Part shown: positions 36,663-46,230 of the stretch, in pieces
How positions within the stretch are numbered: the first letter of the stretch is position 1
Layout of the letters: every line of letters starts with the position of its first letter
From: a bacterium
Lineage (GTDB): Bacteria; Electryoneota; RPQS01
NCBI GenBank assembly: GCA_013360195.1
Contig: JABWCQ010000015.1
Coordinates: 1 to 64,000, forward strand
Length of the DNA stretch: 64,000 bases
Direction of reading: 5' to 3'
Notes under the pieces: model-generated
The model's database searches: none
What the model saw: the letters and a program-made list of their open reading frames with translations, nothing else
Told to the model about the DNA's origin: nothing
Made by a program: the position numbers and the translations under genes

Positions 36663-36666
36663 TCTG

Positions 36667-37473
36667 TTATTGTCGTTTGCCGGCGAAGAGTCGTGCGACA
36701 AGAAAGATTCCAAACAGGAGCAGAACGATTATAGGCCCCGGCAGCAGGCCGTAAGTAACCGCGACGAGTGATCCGGCAAGAGCGGCGAGCGCACCCATCA
36801 CGATTGAAATCACCACAACACGTGAAGCGGATTGAGTAATCAGTCCAGCAGTCACGGACGGTATAATTATCAAAGCTCCAACCAGCAACACACCAGCAAT
36901 TTTCATTGCCAGCGCAATAGTCACTGCAAGTATGCTCAGACTCATCAGATGGATGGCCGTTACAGGTAAACCGGCTGTGCGTGCGCCTTCAGGATCAAAT
37001 AGAAACAGTAGCAGTTGACGCCAGTACACGGACAATAGGGTAATAACAGCGACGCAAAGTGCGGCAAGAAAGTATGCATCACCGACATGAACCTGTGTGA
37101 GTGAGCCGACCAGAAATTCCTCGAGATGACCTCCGCCGCAGTCGTCTGCGTGAACATGATCGTGTACGCTTGACAAAAGCAAACCGGTTGCCACAGCGGC
37201 AGAAAGCATGATTCCGATCGCGCTGTCCGATGAGATATCATCGCGTTTCGGCAGCAGGCCGACACCGAGGCTGAAGGCCAATGCGGATAGAAGAGCGACA
37301 GGAAATACCGGCCAATGCAGGAAAAGCGCCAGTCCAACACCGGCAATCATGCCGTGCGATGCTCCGTGACCCATGAATGCCATCCGTCGGTGCACAACAA
37401 GGAACGACTGGGCTCCGCAGGCTATGCCAAGCAGACTGGCTGTTAATAATGTGAGTATGATCTCAGTGCTCAT
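36667..37473 (-). CDS. znuB: Zinc/manganese-type ABC transporter permease
   Basis: 268 residues with about eight membrane spans, of the ABC-3 family that imports Zn2+, Mn2+ or Fe2+. Typical landmarks are MAFMGHGASHGMIAGVGLAL near the N-terminus, DPEGARTAGLPVTAIHLM in the middle and GALIIIPSVTAGLI. A His/Asp-rich loop (HDHVHADDCGGGH) lies between spans, as seen in metal-handling members. Its start overlaps the ATPase gene by 11 bases. No solute-binding protein gene is adjacent. Confidence 0.85.
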   Translation of the reverse strand: MSTEIILTLLTASLLGIACGAQSFLVVHRRMAFMGHGASHGMIAGVGLALFLHWPVFPVALLSALAFSLGVGLLPKRDDISSDSAIGIMLSAAVATGLLLSSVHDHVHADDCGGGHLEEFLVGSLTQVHVGDAYFLAALCVAVITLLSVYWRQLLLFLFDPEGARTAGLPVTAIHLMSLSILAVTIALAMKIAGVLLVGALIIIPSVTAGLITQSASRVVVISIVMGALAALAGSLVAVTYGLLPGPIIVLLLFGIFLVARLFAGKRQ

Positions 37474-38239
37474 GGTGTCCTACCACGCGATGCGGAAGCG
37501 TTCGGTCATGGAAAACCAGTTCTGCCGGGCAGCCGTAAGTCTTCTCGAGAGCAGCACCGGAAAGCTTCTCCGGCTGATCATGGAAGTGCAAATTGACATT
37601 TAAGCACGCGAGCAGGTCACAAACCGGGGAAATAGCTCCTATGTCGTGTGAAACAAGGACTACGGTGAGGTTCCGCTCGTCCCGCCATTGAGTGAGCCAT
37701 TGATTGAGTTGGTCCTGACCACGTGCATCCACGCCGACGGTAGGTTCATCAAGCAGCAACAATTCCGGTTCGTGGACAAGTGCGCGGGCAATGAGTATTC
37801 GCTGTTTCTGGCCGCCGGATAAGGTCCACCATGTCTTGTCTGCGTGTTCTGACATACCGACGCGCAGCAGTGCGGCCTCTGTTAATTCATGTTGCTTTGT
37901 CACGGAGTGGCTTGGCAGTCCTCGAGCTAGCAATCCCATAGCTACCACCTGCCGGGCACTTACCGGGAATCGCGCGGTAAATTCCCGCTGTTGAGGAACG
38001 TGGCCGACTTTGCTTCGCCACCTTGCTCCAGTGCCAGGGTCTTCTCCGAATATCCGCACCTCTCCCTGCTGGGGAACTTCCAGCCCGAGGAGCAATTTGA
38101 GGAGCGTGGATTTTCCTCCTCCATTCGGACCGATGAGACCAACGAATGCTCCGCGTTCAACGTCCATGGAGATATTCTCCAAGGCAAGTGTCGAACCGTA
38201 GCGAAATGTGACGTTCTTTAGTGAGATAACTTCGTTCAT
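37463..38239 (-). CDS. znuC: Zinc/manganese-type ABC transporter ATPase
   Basis: 258 residues from ATG 38239; a longer frame to 38368 would overlap the upstream gene and was rejected. Walker A GPNGGGKST, the Q-loop VPQQREF, the signature LSGGQKQRILIARAL, Walker B LLLDEPTVGVD and the H-loop VLVSHDIG are present. It energises the permease downstream. The start is two bases after the stop of the EamA gene, so the three form one minus-strand operon. Confidence 0.88.
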   Translation of the reverse strand: MNEVISLKNVTFRYGSTLALENISMDVERGAFVGLIGPNGGGKSTLLKLLLGLEVPQQGEVRIFGEDPGTGARWRSKVGHVPQQREFTARFPVSARQVVAMGLLARGLPSHSVTKQHELTEAALLRVGMSEHADKTWWTLSGGQKQRILIARALVHEPELLLLDEPTVGVDARGQDQLNQWLTQWRDERNLTVVLVSHDIGAISPVCDLLACLNVNLHFHDQPEKLSGAALEKTYGCPAELVFHDRTLPHRVVGHHEH

Positions 38240-38241
38240 AA

Positions 38242-39141
38242 TTAATCGCGGGATGGCTCGACGATAGCGGCAGTACGGGGTTCGAGTACAATAATTAAGA
38301 TACACATGACAATGAGTCCCGCGCCGAGCAAAGTCCAGCCTGCCGGGACTTCTCCAAATGCCGCCCAACCAAGGAGAGTTGCGCCAACCGGTTCGCCCAG
38401 AATTGAGGCGGAGACGACAAACGCGGGCAAGTAGCCGACTGCGAAGTTCAGCAAAGTATGTCCGATGAGAGTCGGGACCAGCGCAAGCATCAGTAAGGCA
38501 AACCAGCTGTTGGTAGAGAATCCTGCCAACGAGACGTCCGCAAAGGACGCCAGAATTGCTTGAAAGATCGACCCAGACATATGTAACACCAGCATGAACG
38601 GAACTAGAGGGGTGGTCTGGCGAAATCGCCGGGCAAAAAGGACAAATATCGCGGCTAAAACAGATGCCGCAAGGGCGAGGATGTTACCCCAAAGTGCCGT
38701 TTCACTGCTCCCTCCACCGAAAGTAATGGCGGCCATGCCGAGAATCGCGCCAACAATTGCCAGGATGCTCCTTAGACTTACAACTTCCTTGAGGAATATG
38801 TATCCAAGGATTGCTGTAAAAATGGGTTGAGTGCATGTCAGAAACGTTGACGCCGCGATAGACGTATAACTAAGGCTGGTAATGAAGCAGACCTGATGAA
38901 GTGCAATAATCATTGATGCACTGGCTATCATCCAGAGCTTTCCCGGCCACATTTCGCGCAGGGCGGCTCGAACTGTCGGCCAAAACAGCGCAAAGAGAAA
39001 CAAAATCGCGCAAAAGCCCCCTCGCCAGAACGCCGCCGCCAAGGGAGGAACATCTGCAAAGCGAATGAAAATGGCAGCGGTTGATACCGCCAGAATGGCA
39101 GGTAGTAGTGCCGCCTTGGCGCGGCTTGTCAGATTTGGCAA
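38242..39141 (-). CDS. EamA-family (drug/metabolite) transporter
   Basis: 299 residues with about ten spans in two homologous halves. The first half has AAFWRGGFCAILFLFALFWP and SYTSIAASTFLTCTQPIF; the second has PTLIGHTLLNFAVGYLPAFV and ILGEPVGATLLGWAAFGEVP, the repeated EamA pattern. The substrate is unknown. As first gene of the operon with the metal-type ABC genes it may serve metal or chelator balance, but EamA proteins are too diverse to tell. Confidence 0.85.
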   Translation of the reverse strand: MPNLTSRAKAALLPAILAVSTAAIFIRFADVPPLAAAFWRGGFCAILFLFALFWPTVRAALREMWPGKLWMIASASMIIALHQVCFITSLSYTSIAASTFLTCTQPIFTAILGYIFLKEVVSLRSILAIVGAILGMAAITFGGGSSETALWGNILALAASVLAAIFVLFARRFRQTTPLVPFMLVLHMSGSIFQAILASFADVSLAGFSTNSWFALLMLALVPTLIGHTLLNFAVGYLPAFVVSASILGEPVGATLLGWAAFGEVPAGWTLLGAGLIVMCILIIVLEPRTAAIVEPSRD

Positions 39142-39327
39142 GAAATCTCGGGAATTGGCAAATTGGGCCTGTCACGGTGCTTGCATTTGATCACCTTTCG
39201 ACCATCAGCCCGTAAGTTGTTAAAATATACAAAATCGGGCTGAGATTCACAATCGGCGCATCCTTGGGTGGTGGGCCAGTTGGGCTTGCAAGAGGTTGTA
39301 TTATTTGATATTTTGAGGATTATGACC

Positions 39328-40536
39328 ATGAAAACCGCGATTATTATATCCGCAGTCTTGCTCTTATCGAGTGGCGCGGTGCATTCGCAATACTTGACTG
39401 TCCGCGGAAGTGTTCCCATGACGCCGCGGCAAGACGTTGCAGTAGCAGGGACCAATGCCTTTGCGGTGGGCGCAAATTCGGTGGCGGTGGTATCCTTCGA
39501 AAATTCTCAGCTTCCTGAGATTGTAGGACAGGTAGCTCCAGGCGTCGGGACGATATCCGCGATAGCCGTACGGGGCGATTACGCATATTGCGCAGGCCAG
39601 AGCAGTGGCATTGTGGTCATTGACATTTCCGATTTCGAGGCCCCGGACTGGGTGAGAAATGTCCAGGCGGCGGCTCCCATAGTTGACGTAGCCGTCGGTG
39701 ACACGTTCTTGGCCGCGGCAACGACCCTGAACATCACGCTTTTTGGTCTGAGTGACCCGGACCAACCGCACTTGCTGGCAACCTATGGTCGTGCCGCCAA
39801 TCAACTTGCCATTGACGCTTCGGCGAGACGGATTCACTGTGCCGGTACCACCGGAGCTTTTGTTGTCAGCTGGACAGTGAACCAGGGTACGGTGACAATC
39901 AGTGCCTTCGACGAATTCGGCTCGAATGAGTACGAGAGTGTTTCATTGGGAGGGACCTACGCCAATTTCGGGCAGGGACTTCAATTCAGCGCACTGAATC
40001 GCACTACATACTCGTTGGCAGGTCAATACGGCGCATCGGGACAGATTAACACGATCTCCTCCGGCTCCAATTATTCGATTATTGGCACGGCTTCAGGTTC
40101 AATAGAATATCTCCGCCAGAATAGCGCAACACCGCAGTTTGCATCAGGTGCACAGGTATCGGGAAGTGTGAACGGGCTTGCAATTAGCTCCAATGAGCAA
40201 TTCGTACTTGCGGCAACCTCATCCGGCTTAACGTTGCTTGTCAACTCACCTCTCGGTGTAGAGGACCGCCCGGTTGTTCCATCGAATTACAAGCTCACTG
40301 CATACCCAAATCCGTTTAATGCAGCAACGACAATTAGCTGGTCAAGCGAATTGCATCACGATGCGAATCTAGTAGTATATGATTTGCTTGGTCGCGAAGT
40401 GAGGTCCGTGCCCGTTTTACCGGGAGCAACCGGGATGGCGCTGGATTTCTCGGCCTTTTCGGCAGGAACCTACTGGGTGAAATTGCAGTCACACGTGCAG
40501 ACGACAGAGCCTTTGAAGGTGCTTTACCTGCCTTGA
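39328..40536 (+). CDS. Secreted LVIVD-repeat protein with T9SS sorting domain
   Basis: 402 residues from ATG 39328 (GAGG nine bases upstream; ATG 39322 is an alternative). A signal peptide (MKTAIIISAVLLLSSGAVHS) is followed by beta-propeller-like LVIVD repeats (GIVVIDISDFEAPDWV, ITLFGLSDPDQPHLLATYG). The last about 80 residues are a Por/type IX C-terminal signal: YPNPFNAATTISW, LVVYDLLGREV, FSAGTYWVKL. In this family the domain directs outer-membrane passage and surface attachment. It is the strongest lineage clue in the window, because YPNPFN-type signals are frequent in FCB candidate phyla. Confidence 0.88.
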   Translation: MKTAIIISAVLLLSSGAVHSQYLTVRGSVPMTPRQDVAVAGTNAFAVGANSVAVVSFENSQLPEIVGQVAPGVGTISAIAVRGDYAYCAGQSSGIVVIDISDFEAPDWVRNVQAAAPIVDVAVGDTFLAAATTLNITLFGLSDPDQPHLLATYGRAANQLAIDASARRIHCAGTTGAFVVSWTVNQGTVTISAFDEFGSNEYESVSLGGTYANFGQGLQFSALNRTTYSLAGQYGASGQINTISSGSNYSIIGTASGSIEYLRQNSATPQFASGAQVSGSVNGLAISSNEQFVLAATSSGLTLLVNSPLGVEDRPVVPSNYKLTAYPNPFNAATTISWSSELHHDANLVVYDLLGREVRSVPVLPGATGMALDFSAFSAGTYWVKLQSHVQTTEPLKVLYLP

Positions 40537-40602
40537 ACCGACCTTCCGCGGTCGAATTGCTCGCCGCTTGCCTGATTGTTCCCACACAAACTTTCCGCGC
40601 AA

Positions 40603-40929
40603 ATGAACTTTTTACAACTTGTAGTTGAGGCTTTGCTCTATTATCTGGCCTGCTCGCTTTTGGCCAAGAAAGAGGAAGCTCCCGGATTTCTTCGTGTCTT
40701 ATTTGTCGTCCTCTTGCTGGCCTTTGTATCCGGTGGAGTAAATGCGGTCCTGCCTGGTTTCTGGATTTCGAGTGCTGTCATCGCAATCGTAAATTTCTTC
40801 ATTCTGTGGCTGGGTTTGGGAATTGGTCTGTTCCGGACGATTCTTGCTCTTATTGCCGTGATGCTCCTGCGCTCACTCTTACAGTACTACTTCGGACCGA
40901 CCGGCCAGGGACCGGCCTTATTCACCTGA
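40603..40929 (+). CDS. Small hydrophobic membrane protein
   Basis: 108 residues from ATG 40603 with three to four closely spaced membrane spans: LVVEALLYYLACSLL, FLRVLFVVLLLAFVSGG, VIAIVNFFILWLGLGIGLF and ILALIAVMLLRSLLQ. No family recognised. It lies four bases before an exported protein gene, so it is probably cotranscribed with the envelope genes that follow. Confidence 0.65.
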   Translation: MNFLQLVVEALLYYLACSLLAKKEEAPGFLRVLFVVLLLAFVSGGVNAVLPGFWISSAVIAIVNFFILWLGLGIGLFRTILALIAVMLLRSLLQYYFGPTGQGPALFT

Positions 40930-40932
40930 TAC

Positions 40933-42153
40933 ATGCACATCATTGTCCTCATTATTTTAACCGGATTGACATCTGTAGCTGCGGAACTGTCACGTCAGGA
41001 TTTTCTGATGTCGTTTCCGGAAATCGCGTACGATGACAGGAAAGTCGTGTTTTCCAACGAGCAGTGGTCAGCGGTGTTTGCCTCGGGTGTTAGCACGATG
41101 TTCACGATGCCGCGTGATTCGCTGGATATGGCTGCCTCACAAGAAGGGCGTGGCTGCCGGGTGGTAGTTGGCAACGCAACATACGTCTGCAATCCAATTC
41201 GCGGCAATTCAATCATAAAGCAAGACGCTTATGGCAACACGGATTTGACCATCACGCCGCCGAATGCACAGGCAATGACGGCATTGGCAGATGCATGGTC
41301 AGTAGTCACGGTGTCACGTGCCGAGGTCACGGAAGAAATCGGTCCGCTCTGCGCGGGACAGGACAAAGTTTGGTTTGGTCTGGTTGCGTTTTATCAGTCG
41401 GGGAAAATGCCTATTTCGGGACTTGGGTGGTTTGACACGAACACCGGGCAATTCGGGCGTGTGTATGCGTCTGCACTGCGCGACTTAACTCCGCGCTGGG
41501 TCGGAGTTCGTGATGACACAGTTTGGGTGTATTGTGGCGCGACTGGAGCCCAGGTGGGAGGACAACTCATCAGTTATTCGACCAAAGACGGTGGGCTGGG
41601 GCAGTTAAATCTTGCAGCGGCGCGTATCCCCGGAGACACGCTGCTCAATGCCGGGATGTGGCGGGATTTCCTGCTGCTGGCCACTGAGGACGCAGTAAGC
41701 ATTTGGCCGCAAGGAGACATGCCTTGGGTATGGCAAACGGATGCCTACGCTTCCCGAGAGAATACTTGGCTAAAGTTCGTGACGTTTGACATCAAGAATG
41801 GTATTAAGAACATCGGGGATGACTTCTTTCCTCTTCCCATGAATTCGCCTGCCATGGCCTTTGCAAAGGTGGGAGACTGGCTGGAACTGTATGCTCCTCA
41901 AGGGGTGGAGGCAACCATGCCTACAGAAAAATGGAAGAAGATAAAAGAGATTGCTACAACTGATGATTGGGGATGCGGCGATTCGCTCTGCTTTGCACGG
42001 GTCAAAGTCAGTGTAACGGGCGCGAACAAAGAAATGGATTTGTTAGACACGCCAATTGTATTATTGCAGGAAGGCGAGACCATTACCAAAATAGGAATTC
42101 GTGCGGGCTGGGTACCCGCCTATCAAGTTGTTCCGGTCTTAATGAAGAAGTAA
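40933..42153 (+). CDS. Exported hypothetical protein
   Basis: 406 residues. A short signal peptide (MHIIVLIILTGLTSVAA) leads to a beta-rich body with repeated Trp/Gly motifs (KVWFGLVAFYQ, DTVWVYCGATGAQ, FLLLATEDAVSIW), suggesting propeller-like blades. No sorting domain is visible at the C-terminus, so it is probably periplasmic. It is ten bases before the OmpA-family gene. Function unknown. Confidence 0.7.
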   Translation: MHIIVLIILTGLTSVAAELSRQDFLMSFPEIAYDDRKVVFSNEQWSAVFASGVSTMFTMPRDSLDMAASQEGRGCRVVVGNATYVCNPIRGNSIIKQDAYGNTDLTITPPNAQAMTALADAWSVVTVSRAEVTEEIGPLCAGQDKVWFGLVAFYQSGKMPISGLGWFDTNTGQFGRVYASALRDLTPRWVGVRDDTVWVYCGATGAQVGGQLISYSTKDGGLGQLNLAAARIPGDTLLNAGMWRDFLLLATEDAVSIWPQGDMPWVWQTDAYASRENTWLKFVTFDIKNGIKNIGDDFFPLPMNSPAMAFAKVGDWLELYAPQGVEATMPTEKWKKIKEIATTDDWGCGDSLCFARVKVSVTGANKEMDLLDTPIVLLQEGETITKIGIRAGWVPAYQVVPVLMKK

Positions 42154-42163
42154 TTCAGTTCAC

Positions 42164-43648
42164 ATGAAAAAGCTGCTGCTGCATTTGCTCGTATTCGCTC
42201 TTCTATTGCCAACCAGTGCCCATGCCCAACCGGCCGTGTCCCTTGAAGACTTGCTGTCGGAAGCTGAAGCGGTGCTTTTGGACGCGAAGACCGCAGAACT
42301 TCATATAATCTTTCCGCGAAAAATGTCACGAGCGGAAGATAATATTCGGGAAGCCAAGGGACAGATGGGCAAGGCGGGAAGCGATGCAATTGTTCGTTTG
42401 AATTTAGAGAGTGCTTTGGAATCGATTGAAACGGCGCAAGGTCAAGCGGAACAAGTGCGGACGAAGTTGAAGACAGTTCTTGACGCGAGAAGGGCTGCGC
42501 AAGCTGCTGGCGCCGGAGACAGCAATCTTCCGACGTGGCAAAAAGCTGAGCGCGCGCTCAATGACATGGCAGCGAAACTGGAGAGCGGGGACGAATCGCA
42601 GCTTGGGGGACTGCAGGAGCCACTCGCTCAGCAATTCTGGGCGGCACGCCGGGAGGCGATGCGTGACGGGTTACTTGCTGAGTCAAAGAACGATATAAGC
42701 AATGCGGAGAAGTCCGGCGCAGATCAGCTTTTCCCGACGCTCATGGCGAGGGCTCGCCAAGCGATGTCGCGAGCAGAGGCACAATTAGCGCAGGAGAATA
42801 TCGAGGAGTGCAGGTTGTCAGCCGCTGAGGCGTCGCGTATAGCCCGTCATGCTAAAGGGCAATCGGATTTTACAGCGCGAGCAAAGACAGCGCGAGCGCC
42901 GGAGGAAGCGTTATTACTTCCCTACGATGATTTCCTGCTTGCCATGGCAAAAGTCTGGGGCGACTCGATTTCCTTCGACGCGGGCGGTGATTCGGCTGTA
43001 ATGAGTGCAAGAGTTATGCTCGACGCACGACTGAAGCGCGACGAGATTGTCAGAGATTCGCTGGCCGACGTCTTAAGAGTCTCCCATGAAAGCATGGAGC
43101 GGGCATTGACGGAGATGCAGACAAGTCTTGCGGACCAGCAGAATCGGATGGCGGAATGCGAGCAGAGGATTTTGGATATTCAGGCCGAGCGTGACCTTGC
43201 CGTGACACGGCTTCGGAGGCAGGAGCTTACTGCGCAACGTGCACAGTTGGCACAAACCGCGTTTGACCCGGGCGACGCGGTTGTTTACCAAACGATGGAT
43301 GGGAACATCGTGATTCACCTCTATGGTTTGAAGTTCGCAAGCGGCCAGGCGACCGTTGACAAAAACGGGAAGGCCGTTATAAGAAAAGCTGCCGAAGCAA
43401 TTGCGGTGTTTCCTGATGTGAATGTGGTCGTGGAGGGACACACAGACGACGAAGGATCAGAGGACTCGAATCAAGAGCTTTCGGAACGGCGTGCGGCGGC
43501 GGTAGGTGCCGCCCTTGAAATGGAACTGAAGTCAAAAGCAAAGATTGAAACGGTCGGGAAAGGCGAGATCTCTCCAATTGCCACAAACGAAACTGCGCGC
43601 GGGCGTGCTCTTAACCGCCGTATTGATCTTGTTCTTACCTTGAAGTAG
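42164..43648 (+). CDS. OmpA-family envelope protein with coiled-coil region
   Basis: 494 residues. Signal peptide MKKLLLHLLVFALLLPTSAH is followed by about 350 residues of Ala/Glu/Gln-rich helix with coiled-coil character. The C-terminal OmpA peptidoglycan-binding domain (about 375-494) has LKFASGQATVDKNGKAVI, VVVEGHTDDEGS, ELSERRAAAV and TARGRALNRRIDL. The helical body probably spans the periplasm while the OmpA domain grips the cell wall. It precedes the barrel–SppA gene by four bases. Confidence 0.87.
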   Translation: MKKLLLHLLVFALLLPTSAHAQPAVSLEDLLSEAEAVLLDAKTAELHIIFPRKMSRAEDNIREAKGQMGKAGSDAIVRLNLESALESIETAQGQAEQVRTKLKTVLDARRAAQAAGAGDSNLPTWQKAERALNDMAAKLESGDESQLGGLQEPLAQQFWAARREAMRDGLLAESKNDISNAEKSGADQLFPTLMARARQAMSRAEAQLAQENIEECRLSAAEASRIARHAKGQSDFTARAKTARAPEEALLLPYDDFLLAMAKVWGDSISFDAGGDSAVMSARVMLDARLKRDEIVRDSLADVLRVSHESMERALTEMQTSLADQQNRMAECEQRILDIQAERDLAVTRLRRQELTAQRAQLAQTAFDPGDAVVYQTMDGNIVIHLYGLKFASGQATVDKNGKAVIRKAAEAIAVFPDVNVVVEGHTDDEGSEDSNQELSERRAAAVGAALEMELKSKAKIETVGKGEISPIATNETARGRALNRRIDLVLTLK

Positions 43649-43652
43649 ATTC

Positions 43653-46166
43653 ATGACAAAACATATTGTATTTTTTTTAATCTTATCAAGTGCGGCATTA
43701 GGAGCGGGGAATTCGCCGCAGCTGCTTGATTATGGCAACGGAATCCTGCAGACAGTTGGTACAGCAGGGAGCTATATGGGCGCTCTCGGATCCTACTGGA
43801 ATCCGGCGGGATGGGCCACAATGTCAAGACACGAAGCGGTGTTCACGTGGAATGATCGTAATGAAGCCAGGAAGCGGATAGACAACTGGAGCATCCTTGC
43901 GGGCGGGCACGGAGTGGGCGCGTCGTTCCGTCGTGCTCTGATTCCCAGCGGCGCTGAATTCAAGAGATTGGATGACTATCAGGTCGCTCTAGCAGGCGGG
44001 AGTCGATCGGAATACTGGGGTGCATCGTATGGCTGGTCCAAAGGACTTGGCGCCGGAGACATACATCAACATCGTTTGACGGTCGGCAGCATTATGCGGC
44101 CGAACAAGTATTCGTCATTTGGCTTGACCGGAACACTGGGGCTTAGAAATGGGCGCGCCCAATGGCAAGGCGATGTAGGACTGCGTCCCATTAATGGTTC
44201 TCACAGGTTGACATTGTTTGGTGATATAGCGGCACACGACAGGGACAACGCGCGCACGCTGCAATGGGGTGCCGGTGTGGAGGTTCTTCCGCTTGAAGGG
44301 ATTCGAGTCGCGGGCAAGATATCGAAAGTTTCCGCAAATGAGCCGGCCCCAATGTTCACATTGGGAATTGGATTTTCCCTAGACGCGACCTCCCTGCATA
44401 TCGCTCCGCACTTCGACAAGGACTCGGAACGACAGTTTACGAGTTATGCCTTACGGCTTGGCAGAGTTGAACCAAGTCTTGGAATGAGTGAACTGATTGA
44501 GAAGGATCAGCGCGTTCTCGCTCTGGGAATGCGCGGCCTGCTGACATATCAGAAGGCGCAATGGTTCGAGCACGACCGGCATACCTTGACCGAGTTGAAC
44601 CGGCTAATTGATGACGCCAAGGCGGACGGTTCAATTGGCGGGATCGCGATGAACCTGTCAGGCTTCAGAGCATCGATGGCCATGACATGGGAGCTTTGTG
44701 AGAAATTGCGGGACTTTCGCAGCTCGGGCAAGAAAGTGTACATGTACGCTGACCGTCCGGGGATGGCATTGACGTACCTAATGGCTCAGGCGGATTATGT
44801 GTGGATGGATCCAATAGGTGAGATGCAATTGTTCGGCTGGGTGATGGGGAGAACATATCACAAGGGATTCTTGGAAAAGCTTGGGCTTGGCGTTGAGGAA
44901 TGGCGTTACTTTGAATACAAATCGGCATTTGAGACTCTCGCACGTGTTGATATGTCGCAAAAAGACAAGGAGCAGAGACTTGAGCTGCTGCATGCATTTC
45001 ACGACGAGTGGAAAAGAGCTATTTCTGCCGGCCGGGGCATGTCGTCCGACTCCATAGACCTTGCGCTCGACTCCTTGGGCTTCATTTCTGCACATGAAGC
45101 AGAGCGGTTTGGATTTGTGGATACGCTTGGCCGCTGGGACGACGCGGAAAAGTTGATTGAATTTGCACGGGGGTCCAGCGCGAAATTCGTTGAACGCCAT
45201 GACCTCGCAGATGAGAAGTCAAGCGATCCGTATTGGGGGGAATACCCTGCAATTGCAGTGGTTTATGCCCTTGGCGAATGTGCAATGGATACGGGAATTC
45301 GCGGTCGCTACACGAGTCGATTGCTAAAGAAGCTGGCCGAGGATGATGAGGTGGAGGCAGTGGTATTACGTGTGGATTCACCGGGCGGTGACGGCTTGGC
45401 TTCAGATTGGGTCGCAGATGGCATGCGCGAAGTCTCAAAACAGAAACCGATGGTCGTGTCGCAAGGGCGATTAGCGGCCTCAGGCGGATACTGGCTGAGT
45501 TCACCGGCTGACAGAGTGTTTACGTCTCCGTTTACAATCACAGGTTCAATCGGAGTGATTGCAGGGTGGGTGTGGAATGAAGGTTTAACAGACAAGACCG
45601 GATTGACTTTTGACAAGGTGCAAGTCGGCAGACATGCAGACGTGGGGTCGGGAGTTGTGATACCTCTTATTGATGTCGAAGTGCCGGATAGAAACGTCAC
45701 CGACGAAGAGCGGGCGCGCGTAGAGAAATTCATTCGCAATCATTATGATGACTTTGTCGGCCGTGTCGCTGAGGATCGGGAAATGCCGAGGGAAGAAACC
45801 GAGAAGATTGCACAAGGCCGAGTCTGGGCGGGAGAAGCGGCAGTAGAAAAGAAATTAGCGGATGAAATTGGTGGACTTGAGAGATCGGTTCAATATGCGG
45901 CCGAAAAGTCTGGTATTCGTAAGGGTGGAAAATATCGAATCGTTGAATATCCCAAGCCGGGTTTGATCAACTTTGGCAGACTCATTGGCCAGCCCTCGCC
46001 AGTTTCTGTGCTCGCATATTGGTTTGGGATTGGTCGTACGGTTGAGGCGGACGACGTCAGAGGCGATGAATCGCGCGACTATTCATTAGACGTATTGCGG
46101 TACTATGCAAAGTTCAGGGGAACGCCTTTGTATATGCTGCCACCCGAAGACATGCTCGTCGAGTAG
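43653..46166 (+). CDS. Outer-membrane-barrel-like domain fused to SppA (S49) protease
   Basis: 837 residues. A signal peptide is followed by about 280 residues of beta-rich sequence with a PorV/FadL-like opening (TAGSYMGALGSYWNPAGWAT). From about residue 285 a two-module S49 protease follows. The catalytic Lys is K423 in EYKSAFETLARVDMS (K209 of E. coli SppA in GKYKSAVEP) and the Ser is S610 in AASGGYWLSSPADRV, 187 residues apart as expected (200 in E. coli). Usual SppA proteins have a single N-terminal membrane helix instead of a barrel-like domain. The fusion suggests a protease tied to the outer membrane or its periplasmic face. The gene ends in a strong terminator. Confidence 0.85.
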   Translation: MTKHIVFFLILSSAALGAGNSPQLLDYGNGILQTVGTAGSYMGALGSYWNPAGWATMSRHEAVFTWNDRNEARKRIDNWSILAGGHGVGASFRRALIPSGAEFKRLDDYQVALAGGSRSEYWGASYGWSKGLGAGDIHQHRLTVGSIMRPNKYSSFGLTGTLGLRNGRAQWQGDVGLRPINGSHRLTLFGDIAAHDRDNARTLQWGAGVEVLPLEGIRVAGKISKVSANEPAPMFTLGIGFSLDATSLHIAPHFDKDSERQFTSYALRLGRVEPSLGMSELIEKDQRVLALGMRGLLTYQKAQWFEHDRHTLTELNRLIDDAKADGSIGGIAMNLSGFRASMAMTWELCEKLRDFRSSGKKVYMYADRPGMALTYLMAQADYVWMDPIGEMQLFGWVMGRTYHKGFLEKLGLGVEEWRYFEYKSAFETLARVDMSQKDKEQRLELLHAFHDEWKRAISAGRGMSSDSIDLALDSLGFISAHEAERFGFVDTLGRWDDAEKLIEFARGSSAKFVERHDLADEKSSDPYWGEYPAIAVVYALGECAMDTGIRGRYTSRLLKKLAEDDEVEAVVLRVDSPGGDGLASDWVADGMREVSKQKPMVVSQGRLAASGGYWLSSPADRVFTSPFTITGSIGVIAGWVWNEGLTDKTGLTFDKVQVGRHADVGSGVVIPLIDVEVPDRNVTDEERARVEKFIRNHYDDFVGRVAEDREMPREETEKIAQGRVWAGEAAVEKKLADEIGGLERSVQYAAEKSGIRKGGKYRIVEYPKPGLINFGRLIGQPSPVSVLAYWFGIGRTVEADDVRGDESRDYSLDVLRYYAKFRGTPLYMLPPEDMLVE

Positions 46167-46200
46167 TCAGAGATAGAATACACGCATTTACAGAAATTGA

Positions 46201-46230
46201 GCGGGCTCAGGAAAACCTGAGCCCGCTTTT
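46201..46230 (+). terminator. Rho-independent terminator
   Basis: An 11-bp perfect stem GCGGGCTCAGG (46201-46211) with CCTGAGCCCGC (46216-46226), an AAAA loop, then TTTT. It ends the envelope operon 39328-46166. Confidence 0.9.

Noticed and set aside
38240-38368. Longer N-terminus for the metal-type ABC ATPase
   Set aside because: It reads through the 3' end of the EamA gene, and the ABC family N-terminus begins at the ATG at 38239.
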